Positions 52,114 through 59,882 of a stretch of 64,000 bases of DNA are shown here, in pieces. Under the pieces are notes generated by a model. It saw nothing but the letters and a program-made list of their open reading frames with translations. It was not told where the DNA came from and searched no databases. Source of the DNA: CADEEL01 sp050246475. GTDB taxonomy: Bacteria; Pseudomonadota; Alphaproteobacteria; Caulobacterales; Aquidulcibacteraceae. Made by a program: the position numbers and the translations under genes. The DNA is taken from the NCBI GenBank assembly GCA_050246475.1, contig JBFWVZ010000003.1:1-64000 (forward strand). Direction: 5' to 3'. The stretch's first letter is position 1, and each line of letters starts with the position of its first letter.

Positions 52114-53397
52114 CTAGCGCCGCAGCGTGACGCCGACGAGGAAGCGGTTCTGCGTGAAATCGCGGAACGGGTCCGTGCCCTCGGTTTCCTGCTCGGTGTG
52201 GATGTAGCGCGCATTGACCGCGGCGTAGCGGTTCACGCGCCAATCGGCGCCGAGCGAATAGGAATTGCGCGTGTTGGTCCGGTCGATGCCTTCGTACTCG
52301 TCTTCGGACCAGCCGAGGCGGCCCCAGGCGACGATGTTGCGATAGAGCTCGTGATCGACGCGCACGCCGACGCTGGTGCGCTGAATGCTCGTCGCGTCCG
52401 GATCGCCTGAATCCTCGACATCGCGGCTCGCCGCGAAATTGACTGTGGTGAGGCGCGTGATGAACCAATCGACCGCGGCGCGCAGCGAGAGACCGTCGAA
52501 ATCGTCGTCCGCCGGGTTGTTGAAGCGCGCCCACGAATAGCCGACGCCGACCTCGCCGCGCACCAGATTGGTGATGTCGAACGCAGCGCCGCCGAGAACG
52601 CGCGTGCGCTCGAAATCGCGGTCGCCGAAGGTTTCGAGATCGTAGTCGCTCCAGCGCTGCGACGCGGCGACGAAAACGGCGGTGTCGGGCGAGAGCGCGT
52701 AATCGAGGCGGCCCGTCAGTTCGAGGGCGTCGCGATCGCGGAAGTCCTGATCGACCGGGACATCGAAGACGTCCATGCCGTCGTCATAGTCCACGCTGCT
52801 GTAATCGACGATGCCCGTGGCGCGCAGTCGGTTGAAGAGGTGCGTCAGGCGGGCCTGGCCGCGCAGTTCGTCGTATTCGATGGGTTCGGCCAGATCGAGC
52901 GTATCGACGAAGCCGCGGGGCTCGAACGTCGAGAAATAGGAGAGCGAGCCGTAGAGCTGGGTGTCGCGGCGGACATCCACGCGGCCCTCGACGCCGACGC
53001 CCCAGGTGAGGCCGTCCTCGGCGTCATTGTCGCCATAGGCGGTGTTTTCGACCTCCGCCTCGAACGCCAGCGCGTGCTGGGACCAATTGGAGGTCAGCCG
53101 GCCGGCCGCCGAGAGGATGGTGGCCATATCCTCCACCTCGAAGGCCTCGGTGGCGTAGATGTTGTCGTTCCACTCAACGGCCGCGCCGATGCGCGGATAG
53201 AAGCGGAAGGCCCCGACCGGGATGCCCAGCGGCTCGTATTCCGGCTGCGGGCGCTCCCGCACGCCCTGGTTGTTCCCGCGATCGTAAACCGGCGGCGCGA
53301 CGGGGCGCAGCGTCTGTGCTTGCGCGGAGCCGGCAGCCGCAACTGCCGCTATTCCAACAAGAAACATGCTCGCCGCGCGGGAATTGCTGGAACCCAT
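52114..53397 (-). CDS. Outer membrane beta-barrel protein
   Basis: A 427-residue protein with a signal peptide (cleavage after SAQAQ, about 28). The mature part is a long series of amphipathic strands with alternating aromatic/polar pattern (for example TRVLGGAAFDITNLVRGEVGVGYSW, YSLGADWRVNRYAAVNARYIHTEQ). It resembles the outer membrane beta-barrel proteins seen with exopolysaccharide systems in Alphaproteobacteria, but no such genes are nearby. The final residue is Arg rather than Phe. Function unknown. Confidence 0.8.
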   Translation of the reverse strand: MGSSNSRAASMFLVGIAAVAAAGSAQAQTLRPVAPPVYDRGNNQGVRERPQPEYEPLGIPVGAFRFYPRIGAAVEWNDNIYATEAFEVEDMATILSAAGRLTSNWSQHALAFEAEVENTAYGDNDAEDGLTWGVGVEGRVDVRRDTQLYGSLSYFSTFEPRGFVDTLDLAEPIEYDELRGQARLTHLFNRLRATGIVDYSSVDYDDGMDVFDVPVDQDFRDRDALELTGRLDYALSPDTAVFVAASQRWSDYDLETFGDRDFERTRVLGGAAFDITNLVRGEVGVGYSWARFNNPADDDFDGLSLRAAVDWFITRLTTVNFAASRDVEDSGDPDATSIQRTSVGVRVDHELYRNIVAWGRLGWSEDEYEGIDRTNTRNSYSLGADWRVNRYAAVNARYIHTEQETEGTDPFRDFTQNRFLVGVTLRR

Positions 53398-53577
53398 TAC
53401 GCCCCTCGTGCCTCAACCATACCGCGATCCGTATGACAGACCGGTGTTAAGGCTCCTTAAATCGACCGATTCCTTGCACATCCGGCTCGCCGTTGGCGCC
53501 CGTTCGTGCGTTTATTTCGGGGTTGGGACCAAAAGAACACGCCCCCATGGGCGGAGTCGCCCGCGGGGAGAGAAACG

Positions 53578-54987
53578 ATGGCCGAAACGATGGCCGCGGC
53601 GCCCGTCCGCACGGACGGGTTGAATCGGGGGCAGTGGGCCTGGGCCGTCTTCGAATGGGCCCGCAACCCCTACGTGATCCTCTGCCTCATCTATCTGTTC
53701 GCCCCCTATCTCGCCCAGCGTGTCTTCGAAAACCCCATCGAGGGGCAAACGGCCATCGCCGGCTGGCACAAGATTTCAGGGCTGACGGTGGCGCTGACCG
53801 CCCCGTTTCTGGGGGCCGCGGCGGACCGGATGGGCCACCGCAAGCCCGTCCTCTTCGTGGTCGTGCCGCTGCTGACGGCGGCGATCTTCGCCCAGTATTG
53901 GGCGACCCCCGCGGGCGTCGCCGGCGGGCTTCCGACGTGGGGGATCGGGGCGACGATCATCGCGGCGGGGATCCTCTTCGCCTATTCCGAGGTCATCCAT
54001 AATTCGATGCTGCCCTCGATCGCGGGGCCGCGAGAGCTGCCGCACGTCTCGGGCCTCGGGCTCTCGCTTGGGAACGCCGCCGCGGTGCTGATGCTGGCGG
54101 GCGTGGCGTGGGCGCTGGCGCTGCCGGGCGTGGTGCACATGCCGGGCGTCATCCCCGACGCGCCGCTCTTCGGGCTCGACCCCGCGCTTGGCGAGCCGAG
54201 CCGCGCGGTCGTCGTGCTCGTCGCGATCTGGTTCTTCGTGTTCACGATCCCGCTCTTCCTCTGGACGCCGGATCAGCCGTCGACGGGCGTGAAGCTCGGT
54301 CAGGCGTTTCGCGAGGGCGCGGCCTCCGTCGCCTCCACGATCCGCAAGCTGCGCGATCATTCGAGCGCGGCGATCTTTCTCATCGCACGGATGCTCTACG
54401 CCGACGGCAAGGCCGCGATCCTTATCTTTGGGGGCGTCTACGCCGCGGGGATCATGGATTGGGGCTTGCTGGAGATGTGCGCGTTCGGCGTGATCTTGTC
54501 GGTCTTCGCGGTGGCTGGCGGTTTTCTCGGCGGCTGGCTCGATCATTGGATCGGACCGAAAGCAGCGGTGGCGATCGAGATCGGCGTCACGTTCCTCTGC
54601 TTGATCGGCATGGTGTCGATGACGCCGGACCGCATCTTCTTCGTGATCGAAGTGCCGACGGGGCCGGTGTGGAACAGTCCGATTTTCAGCCGCGCGACGG
54701 AGCTTGCGTACATAGGCGTGACGATGGTGGTCGCGATCTCGATCACCGGCGCCTACGCATCGAGCCGCACGCTGATGGCGCGGCTATCGCCGCCAGGCAT
54801 GGAAGGCGAACTCTTCGGCCTCTACGCGCTCGCGGGCTCAGCGACCGTGTGGCTTGGGCCGCTGCTCGTCGAGCATTTCACCCACGAGTATCAGAGCCTG
54901 CGCGCGGGCTTTGGCTCGATCGGGATTCTGCTGCTCGCGGGCTTCTTGCTTGTGCTCTTCGTCAAGCCGCCGGCGCGGGGGCATTAG
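53578..54987 (+). CDS. MFS transporter, UMF1/Atg22-like
   Basis: A 469-residue, 12-segment membrane protein. The N-terminal WAWAVFEWARNPYVILCLIYLFAPY, GAAADRMGHRKP (motif A) and ASSRTLMARLSPPGMEGELFGLYALAGSATVWLGP in the second half are typical of the UMF1/Atg22-like MFS branch. Substrate unknown. ATG 53578 is preceded by GGGGAGAG; the earlier in-frame start at 53506 adds a non-conserved leader. The stop shares TTAG with the DUF2842 gene. Confidence 0.9.
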   Translation: MAETMAAAPVRTDGLNRGQWAWAVFEWARNPYVILCLIYLFAPYLAQRVFENPIEGQTAIAGWHKISGLTVALTAPFLGAAADRMGHRKPVLFVVVPLLTAAIFAQYWATPAGVAGGLPTWGIGATIIAAGILFAYSEVIHNSMLPSIAGPRELPHVSGLGLSLGNAAAVLMLAGVAWALALPGVVHMPGVIPDAPLFGLDPALGEPSRAVVVLVAIWFFVFTIPLFLWTPDQPSTGVKLGQAFREGAASVASTIRKLRDHSSAAIFLIARMLYADGKAAILIFGGVYAAGIMDWGLLEMCAFGVILSVFAVAGGFLGGWLDHWIGPKAAVAIEIGVTFLCLIGMVSMTPDRIFFVIEVPTGPVWNSPIFSRATELAYIGVTMVVAISITGAYASSRTLMARLSPPGMEGELFGLYALAGSATVWLGPLLVEHFTHEYQSLRAGFGSIGILLLAGFLLVLFVKPPARGH

Positions 54988-55187
54988 CCGCGCGCGTTCA
55001 TCCACGTGAAGAGCGGCTTCAGCGGCGTGACCCAAATGATGCCCGCGATGAGGAAGAACGGAATCTGCGCCCACCACGGCGCGCTCATCACGTAGTGGTC
55101 CGCGATGACCGCCACGAGCGCGATGTAGAGCGCCATGTAGGCGAAGAGGGCGAGAACGCCGAGGAGTTTGCGCAAGCGGGCGGGCAT
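54984..55187 (-). CDS. DUF2842 family small membrane protein
   Basis: A 67-residue protein with two membrane helices (about 8-30 and 38-56). MPARLRKLLGVLALFAYMALYIALVAVIADH and WWAQIPFFLIAGIIWVTPLKPLFTWM match the alphaproteobacterial DUF2842 pattern. Function unknown; it is commonly found near ctaA and rplM. Much longer in-frame extension upstream runs antisense to ctaA and was rejected. Confidence 0.85.
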   Translation of the reverse strand: MPARLRKLLGVLALFAYMALYIALVAVIADHYVMSAPWWAQIPFFLIAGIIWVTPLKPLFTWMNARG

Positions 55188-55199
55188 GAGTGCTCTGGA

Positions 55200-55251
55200 G
55201 CGCCGGCTTCCAGCCGGCCTTTTCCTTTTGCCGGCTGGAAGCCGGCGGTCC
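55200..55251. repeat. GCCGGCTGGAAGCCGGC repeat pair, family 4
   Basis: CCGGCTTCCAGCCGG (about 55202-55217), a short T-rich spacer, then GCCGGCTGGAAGCCGGC (55230-55246): two copies in opposite orientation, the second identical over 23 bases to 52031-52053. It lies between the divergent DUF2842 and ctaA genes. Confidence 0.85.
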
Positions 55252-55298
55252 AATGGACGCAGCGCCGCAGGCGAAGCTTTCGCGCTAATGAAAATCCA

Positions 55299-56306
55299 AT
55301 GGCTTCTGAAGCGAAACCGGACCGGCTTGTCGCCTGGTGGCTCGTCGCGATTTGCGTGTGCGTGATCGCGATGATCCTCGTCGGCGGCGCGACGCGCCTG
55401 ACCGACAGCGGCCTCTCCATCACCGAATGGGATTTGACAAAGGGGCTCACCCCGCCGCTGAGCGCCGAACGCTGGGCGGAGGAATTCGCGCTCTATCAGC
55501 GCACGACTGAGTATCGCGTGCAGAACGCGGGCATGAGCCTCGACGAGTTCCAAGCCATCTATTGGTGGGAATGGGGGCATCGCTTTCTCGGCAAGATGAT
55601 TGGGCTCGTGTTCGCGATCCCGTTCTTCGCGTTCTGGGCGATGGGGCGATTGCGTGGGCGCTTCTGGCCGGTGCTGGGCCTGGGGCTGCTCGGCGGCCTG
55701 CAAGGCGCGATCGGATGGTGGATGGTGGTGAGCGGGCTTCAGGGCCGGCTCGATGTCAGCTCCATTCGTCTCGCCGTGCATTTGGGCATGGCGTTTCTCA
55801 TTCTGGCGATTGCGTTGCGCCTGGCGCTCAGCGCGTTCGGCTGGCCGCGCGAACGCGGCGCGTTGGGCGCGCCAAGTTGGATCGCGTGGGCGTTTCTCGT
55901 CGTGCTCTTCGCACAAATCCTGATGGGCGCGCTGACGGCGGGCGCCGATGCGGGCGCGGCCTATGACGATTGGCCGACGATCGGCGGCGCGTGGATTCCG
56001 GCGTTCGATCTTCCGTTCACGGAGGATCGCGCCGCGCTGCAATTCGTGCATCGCACGCTCGGCTACGCAGTGCTCGCGTTCGCGCTGACGATCATGTTTT
56101 TCGGGATGCGGCGCGGGAGCGGCGTGGCGCGGCGCGCGGCGCATTGGGTCGGCGCGCTGGCGCTCGTGCAGGCGGGGCTTGGGATCGCGACCGTGGTGAC
56201 GGGCTCGCACTTGGCGCTCTCGCTCATTCACCAGGCGGGGGCGGTGGCGCTTTGGATTGCGGCGGGCTTGCTGCCCGCTTCGATCGCTCCCCGGACGGCC
56301 GCATAG
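55299..56306 (+). CDS. ctaA: Heme A synthase (COX15/CtaA)
   Basis: Oxidises the C8 methyl of heme O to make heme A for cytochrome c oxidase. It has 335 residues with eight membrane segments in two related halves. GGATRLTDSGLSITEWD, WEWGHRFLGK, RLAVHLGMA and QFVHRTLGYAV plus SLIHQAGAVAL supply the heme-liganding histidines of the type 2 form. ATG 55299 begins MASEAKPDRLV. The last eight codons and stop lie in a half copy of the family 3 repeat. Confidence 0.94.
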   Translation: MASEAKPDRLVAWWLVAICVCVIAMILVGGATRLTDSGLSITEWDLTKGLTPPLSAERWAEEFALYQRTTEYRVQNAGMSLDEFQAIYWWEWGHRFLGKMIGLVFAIPFFAFWAMGRLRGRFWPVLGLGLLGGLQGAIGWWMVVSGLQGRLDVSSIRLAVHLGMAFLILAIALRLALSAFGWPRERGALGAPSWIAWAFLVVLFAQILMGALTAGADAGAAYDDWPTIGGAWIPAFDLPFTEDRAALQFVHRTLGYAVLAFALTIMFFGMRRGSGVARRAAHWVGALALVQAGLGIATVVTGSHLALSLIHQAGAVALWIAAGLLPASIAPRTAA

Positions 56307-56321
56307 CGGGCGATCCGGGGA
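56285..56321. repeat. Half copy of family 3 repeat at the ctaA 3' end
   Basis: CGCTCCCCGGACGGCCGCAT...GATCCGGGGATCGG matches the left hairpin of the repeats at 42360 and 58499. It overlaps the end of ctaA, whose TAG (56304-56306) falls in the loop. Confidence 0.7.
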
Positions 56322-56335
56322 TCGGCGAGCAGGGC

Positions 56336-56401
56336 GCTCGACCCTCGCGAAAACGAGGGTCGATCAAACGATTCGGCCCTCGCTTGCGCGAGGGCCGAGC
56401 G
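56336..56401. repeat. Paired-hairpin intergenic repeat, family 1 copy D
   Basis: ACCCTCG-cgaaaa-CGAGGGT (56341-56360) followed by GGCCCTCGCTTGCGCGAGGGCC (56375-56396). Fourth copy of the mirrored pair; located between ctaA and the rplM promoter. The second arm pair is followed by GAGCGGGTGG and no T-run. Confidence 0.85.
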
Positions 56402-56460
56402 GGTGGGTAGTATAATACCGCCGTTTAATCGATTGAAAGATAGACAAATTTCTCCATCAG

Positions 56461-56489
56461 TTGACACTTTCCGGCGCTTTCCCTATCTC
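56461..56489 (+). promoter_or_regulatory. Sigma-70 promoter of rplM-rpsI
   Basis: TTGACA (56461-56466), exactly 17 bp, TATCTC (56484-56489): a near-consensus -35 with a good -10, placing the start site about 24 bp before the rplM ATG. Comparatively AT-rich DNA lies immediately upstream (56410-56460), as in strong ribosomal promoters. Confidence 0.75.
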
Positions 56490-56518
56490 GCCGCGCTCGT
56501 TTCGAAGGTTCAATTCCA

Positions 56519-56995
56519 ATGCGCACGAACGTCACGCGCTCGGCGAAGCCCGCCGAGGTGACCCACAATTGGATCGTGGTGGATGCGGAGGGCGCCGTCG
56601 TCGGCCGCCTCGCCAGCTTCATCGCGCTCCGCCTGCGCGGCAAGCACCGCGCGGATTTCACGCCCCACGTCGATGTCGGCGATCATGTCGTCGTCATCAA
56701 TGCGGAGAAGGTCGCGTTCACGGGCAAGAAGCTCAAGGACAAGGTCTATTACCGCCACACCGGCTATCCGGGCGGCATCAAGGAGCGCGTCGCGGGCAAG
56801 GTGCTCGAAGGCAAGCATCCTGAGCGCGTCATGGAGAAGGCCGTTGAGCGGATGATGCCGAAGGAAAGCCCGCTGGCGCGCAAGCAGCTCGCGAAGCTGC
56901 GCGTCTATGCGGGCGGCGAGCATCCCCACGAAGCGCAGAAGCCGGCGACTGTCGACTTCAAGAAAATGAACCGCAAGAATTCGAGGATCGGCTGA
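56519..56995 (+). CDS. rplM: 50S ribosomal protein L13
   Basis: 158 residues; early-assembling 23S rRNA-binding protein. VTHNWIVVDAEGAVVGRLAS, LRGKHRADFTPHVDVGDHVVVINA and RHTGYPGGIK are canonical. Its TGA overlaps the rpsI ATG by one base, the universal L13-S9 pairing. The leader between the predicted transcription start and ATG is short, leaving little room for a structured autoregulatory site upstream. Confidence 0.98.
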   Translation: MRTNVTRSAKPAEVTHNWIVVDAEGAVVGRLASFIALRLRGKHRADFTPHVDVGDHVVVINAEKVAFTGKKLKDKVYYRHTGYPGGIKERVAGKVLEGKHPERVMEKAVERMMPKESPLARKQLAKLRVYAGGEHPHEAQKPATVDFKKMNRKNSRIG

Positions 56996-57483
56996 TGAGC
57001 GAAGGTTTTGAAGCGCTCCGCGACATGGAGGGCGCGCCGCCTTCCACGCAAGGCCCGCAAATCCAAGCAGTGCTGCGCGAACAGAAGCTCGATCAATTCG
57101 GGCGCGCTTACGCCACCGGCAAGCGCAAGAACGCGATCGCGCGCGTTTGGGTGAAGCCCGGCAAGGGCAAGATCACCATCAACGGCAAAGAGAGCGACGC
57201 CTATTTCGCGCGCCCCGTTCTGCGCATGATGATCGCGCAGCCGTTCAAGATCACGGATCGCGACGGGCAATTCGACGTGGTCGTGACGGTTTCGGGCTCG
57301 GGCCTTTCGGGCCAAGCTGGCGCGGTGCGCCACGGCATCTCGAAGGCGCTGGCCGATTACGAGCCCGCGCTGCGCCCGGCCTTGAAGCACGCCGGCTTCC
57401 TCACGCGCGACAGCCGCGTCGTCGAGCGTAAGAAGTACGGCCGCGCGAAAGCGCGCCGCAGCTTCCAGTTCTCGAAGCGTTAG
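56995..57483 (+). CDS. rpsI: 30S ribosomal protein S9
   Basis: 162 residues. The conserved C-terminal core starts at YATGKRKNAIARVWVKPGKG and ends with the invariant basic tail KYGRAKARRSFQFSKR, whose last Arg contacts P-site tRNA in this family. The first 35 residues (EGFEALRDMEGAPPSTQG) are an acidic extension as in other Alphaproteobacteria. Confidence 0.98.
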   Translation: MSEGFEALRDMEGAPPSTQGPQIQAVLREQKLDQFGRAYATGKRKNAIARVWVKPGKGKITINGKESDAYFARPVLRMMIAQPFKITDRDGQFDVVVTVSGSGLSGQAGAVRHGISKALADYEPALRPALKHAGFLTRDSRVVERKKYGRAKARRSFQFSKR

Positions 57484-57504
57484 GTCTCTTTCCATTCGGA
57501 ATGG

Positions 57505-57540
57505 ACGGGCGCTTCGGCAACGGAGCGCCCGTTTTCTTTT
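57505..57540 (+). terminator. Rho-independent terminator of rplM-rpsI
   Basis: ACGGGCGCT (57505-57513), a 10-base loop, AGCGCCCGT (57524-57532), then TTTTCTTTT. It ends 10 bp before the argC start. Confidence 0.9.
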
Positions 57541-57550
57541 GGGGTTTGCG

Positions 57551-58495
57551 ATGGCGCAGAAGGTCTTCATCGACGGCGAGGCGGGCACGACGGGCCTGCA
57601 GATCCGCGAGCGCTTGGAAGCGCGCCGCGACATCGAACTCGTGTCGATCGATCCCGCGCGCCGCAAGGATGCGGGCGCGCGCGCCGAGATGCTGAACGGC
57701 GCCGACGCCGTGATCTTGTGCCTGCCGGATGACGCGGCGCGCGAAGCCGTCGGCCTCATCACCAACAATGCGACGCGCGTGATCGACGCGTCGACCGCGC
57801 ATCGCACGGCGCCGGGCTGGGCCTACGGCTTTCCCGAAATGAGCAAGACGCAGCGCGAGACGATCCGCTTAAGCGCGCGTGTCTCTAATCCGGGCTGCTA
57901 CCCGACGGGCTTCATCGCGCTTGTGCGCCCGCTCATTGAAGCGGGGCTCGTGCCGAAAGATTGGCCAGTCAGCGTCAACGCCGTCTCCGGCTACACCGGC
58001 GGCGGCAAGAGCATGATCGCCGAGTTCGAGGACAAAACGGGCGCGGCGTACACGGAGGTTCCGTTTCGCATTTACGCGATGGGGCTCGCGCACAAGCACG
58101 TCCCGGAAATGACGGAGCATGCGGGGCTCGCGCACAAGCCGCTCTTTGCGCCGAGCGTTGGGCGCTACGCGCAGGGCATGATTGTTGAGGTTCCGCTGGC
58201 GCTTTGGGCGTTGCCGGGGAAGCCATCGCTCAAGCACGTGCATGAGACGATCGCGCGCGCTTATGAGGGCGAGCGCTTCGTTGAGGTGGCGTCGCTGGAG
58301 GAAGCGGCCGCGTTGAAGACGCTCGATCCCGAGGGATTGAACGGCACGAACCGCATGAAGCTCTACGTGTTCGGCAATGACGAGCAGGCGCGCCTCGTCG
58401 CGTTGCTCGACAATCTCGGCAAGGGCGCGAGCGGCGCGGCGGTGCAGAACCTCAACATCATGCTGGGGCTCGACGAGGGCGCGGGGCTGGTGTGA
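57551..58495 (+). CDS. argC: N-acetyl-gamma-glutamyl-phosphate reductase, type 2
   Basis: NADPH-dependent third step of arginine synthesis. It has 314 residues, the shorter type 2 form. FIDGEAGTTGLQIRERL (nucleotide site), the catalytic cysteine in SNPGCYPTG, and SGYTGGGKSMIAEFE are clear. ATG 57551 gives MAQKVFID; an earlier ATG at 57539 lies inside the rpsI terminator tail. The arginine gene stands alone here. Confidence 0.95.
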   Translation: MAQKVFIDGEAGTTGLQIRERLEARRDIELVSIDPARRKDAGARAEMLNGADAVILCLPDDAAREAVGLITNNATRVIDASTAHRTAPGWAYGFPEMSKTQRETIRLSARVSNPGCYPTGFIALVRPLIEAGLVPKDWPVSVNAVSGYTGGGKSMIAEFEDKTGAAYTEVPFRIYAMGLAHKHVPEMTEHAGLAHKPLFAPSVGRYAQGMIVEVPLALWALPGKPSLKHVHETIARAYEGERFVEVASLEEAAALKTLDPEGLNGTNRMKLYVFGNDEQARLVALLDNLGKGASGAAVQNLNIMLGLDEGAGLV

Positions 58496-58498
58496 CAA

Positions 58499-58622
58499 CG
58501 CTCCCCGGACGATGCGTCAGCATCGATCCGGGGCCCACGCCTCAGCTGCTCTTGCGGGCGTGTTGCCAGCGGGTCGATAGACCCCGGCTCTCGCTTCGCT
58601 GCGCGAAGCTCGGCCGGGGAGC
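58499..58622. repeat. 124-bp CGCTCCCCGG...CCGGGGAGCG repeat, family 3
   Basis: Second full copy of the element at 42360. Outer arms CGCTCCCCGG (58499-58508) and CCGGGGAGCG (58613-58622) match exactly; the GATGCG-TCAGCATCGATCCGGGG and GACCCCGGCTCTCGC segments are shared, while the middle (about 58535-58575) differs. It lies between argC and the GNAT gene. Confidence 0.9.
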
Positions 58623-58635
58623 GGTTTGAGGGAGT

Positions 58636-59088
58636 GTGCGTGAAGTGCAGTTTCGGAAAGCGATTCCATCCGATCAACCCGCGCTCGATGCCATGATGCA
58701 CGCGTCGAACGGGTATCCGGACGGGCCTAAGCGCGCGATGATCACAGGCTACAATTGCGATCTCACGCCGCGCGACGAGTATTTCGGCTTCTTGCTTGAG
58801 GATGAGCGCGGCATCGCGGGCTTCTACACGCTCTTGCGCATCGACGATGCGGCGTGGGAGCTCGATCTTCTGTTCACGGATAATGCGCGCCAGGGCGAAG
58901 GGATCGGACGCAAGCTCATGGCGCATGCGTGCGATGAGGCGCGTGCGCGCGGTGCTGTGCGGATGATAATCACGTCCAATCCCGCGGCGGCGGATTTCTA
59001 CCGCCGCATCGGCGCGCGCGATGTGGGCGTCGCCGCGCCCGAGGGCGTCATGCAATGGGAGCGGCCGAAGCTGGAGATATCGCTCTAA
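58636..59088 (+). CDS. GNAT family N-acetyltransferase
   Basis: A 150-residue acetyl-CoA-dependent acetyltransferase. The motif A segment is LLFTDNARQGEGIGRKLMAHA (Q/R-x-x-G-x-G/A), and AADFYRRIGARDVG is motif B. Substrate unknown. The start is GTG 58636 behind GAGGGAG; the stop shares CTAA with the convergent small gene. Confidence 0.88.
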   Translation: MREVQFRKAIPSDQPALDAMMHASNGYPDGPKRAMITGYNCDLTPRDEYFGFLLEDERGIAGFYTLLRIDDAAWELDLLFTDNARQGEGIGRKLMAHACDEARARGAVRMIITSNPAAADFYRRIGARDVGVAAPEGVMQWERPKLEISL

Positions 59089-59276
59089 CGGCGCCTCACA
59101 AAGCGCGAGGCCGCGATGAGGGCCACGCCCACAAGAACGGCGCCGCCGCCCGCATACGCCCATTCGAGACGCCCGGCCATTTGGCCCGCGGGAAAGATCG
59201 CCAACGTGCCTTGCAGCACCCACCAAACGCCGGTCGCGAGCGCCACGACGCCAGCGATCAGCAAGACCATGCGCAT
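59085..59276 (-). CDS. Small two-helix membrane protein
   Basis: A 63-residue protein with two hydrophobic helices (about 4-26 and 38-57) separated by AGQMAGRLEWAY and ending with the basic RFVRRR. The helix-turn-helix layout, with WWVLQGTLAIFP, resembles the many small unnamed alphaproteobacterial membrane proteins. Start ATG 59276 (a second ATG at 59270 is possible). Function unknown. Confidence 0.65.
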   Translation of the reverse strand: MRMVLLIAGVVALATGVWWVLQGTLAIFPAGQMAGRLEWAYAGGGAVLVGVALIAASRFVRRR

Positions 59277-59336
59277 GCTGTCCTCCCACTGCCTTGGGAG
59301 GTACGCACGCGTGCGGGCGGCGGTTACGGCGGCTCG

Positions 59337-59864
59337 CTAAGCCGCCTTCATCCGCATTTGGCCGAGGAAGTCGCGCTTGCCGAGCGGCGCGCCGCGGGCG
59401 CGCAGGATGTCGTACGCGGTCGTGGCGTGGAAATAGAAGTTCGGCAGCGAGAACGAGAAGAGGAAGTGCTCGGCCGTGAACGGCAGCTTCATGGAGCCGA
59501 GATCGAACACCACGTCCTTGCCGACGAGCGCATCGACGTCCGCGGGAGAAAGTTCGCGCAGGCGCGTTTGCGCATCGGCGATCGCGGCTTGCATCGCGGC
59601 GAAATCGGCCGGCGGCGGCTTATCGCGCGGCGGGGCAAAGACGCCGGCCTTCACGCCGTCGATCGCGCCGATCGAGTGGGCGTGAACGAGTGCGATTTGC
59701 AGGTTGAGCGCGAACATATCGTCGATGAGGCGCGCATTGACGAGATCGTTGGCGTTCTCGCCTTTTTCGCTCGCGTGCTTGGCGCCTTTTTCGAGCGTGT
59801 TGGCGACGCCGCCAAGCATTTGCAGCCAGCCGGGAACGGTGGCGTCATAGAGTGAGATGGTCAT
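59337..59864 (-). CDS. DUF1993 family protein
   Basis: A 175-residue helical protein. SLYDATVPGWLQMLGGVANTLEKGAKHASEKG and FHATTAYDILRARGAPLGKRDFLGQ are the start and end motifs of DUF1993, a DinB-like four-helix family. Function unknown. It lies downstream of phaC on the same strand, 18 bp from the phaC stop, so it may be cotranscribed with phaC in reverse order (its ATG is at 59864, after the phaC stop at 59883). Confidence 0.88.
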   Translation of the reverse strand: MTISLYDATVPGWLQMLGGVANTLEKGAKHASEKGENANDLVNARLIDDMFALNLQIALVHAHSIGAIDGVKAGVFAPPRDKPPPADFAAMQAAIADAQTRLRELSPADVDALVGKDVVFDLGSMKLPFTAEHFLFSFSLPNFYFHATTAYDILRARGAPLGKRDFLGQMRMKAA

Positions 59865-59882
59865 GTGAAGGTCCCTGTGCGG

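Noticed and set aside
51868..53397. Integrated element downstream of tRNA-Pro
   Set aside because: No integrase, no direct repeat of the tRNA 3' end, and the flanking genes on that side are ordinary; only the two small membrane genes hint at transfer.
54108..56306. A 732-residue fusion of a transporter and heme A synthase
   Set aside because: The N-terminal two thirds are the MFS gene in the wrong frame and a repeat; CtaA begins at 55299.
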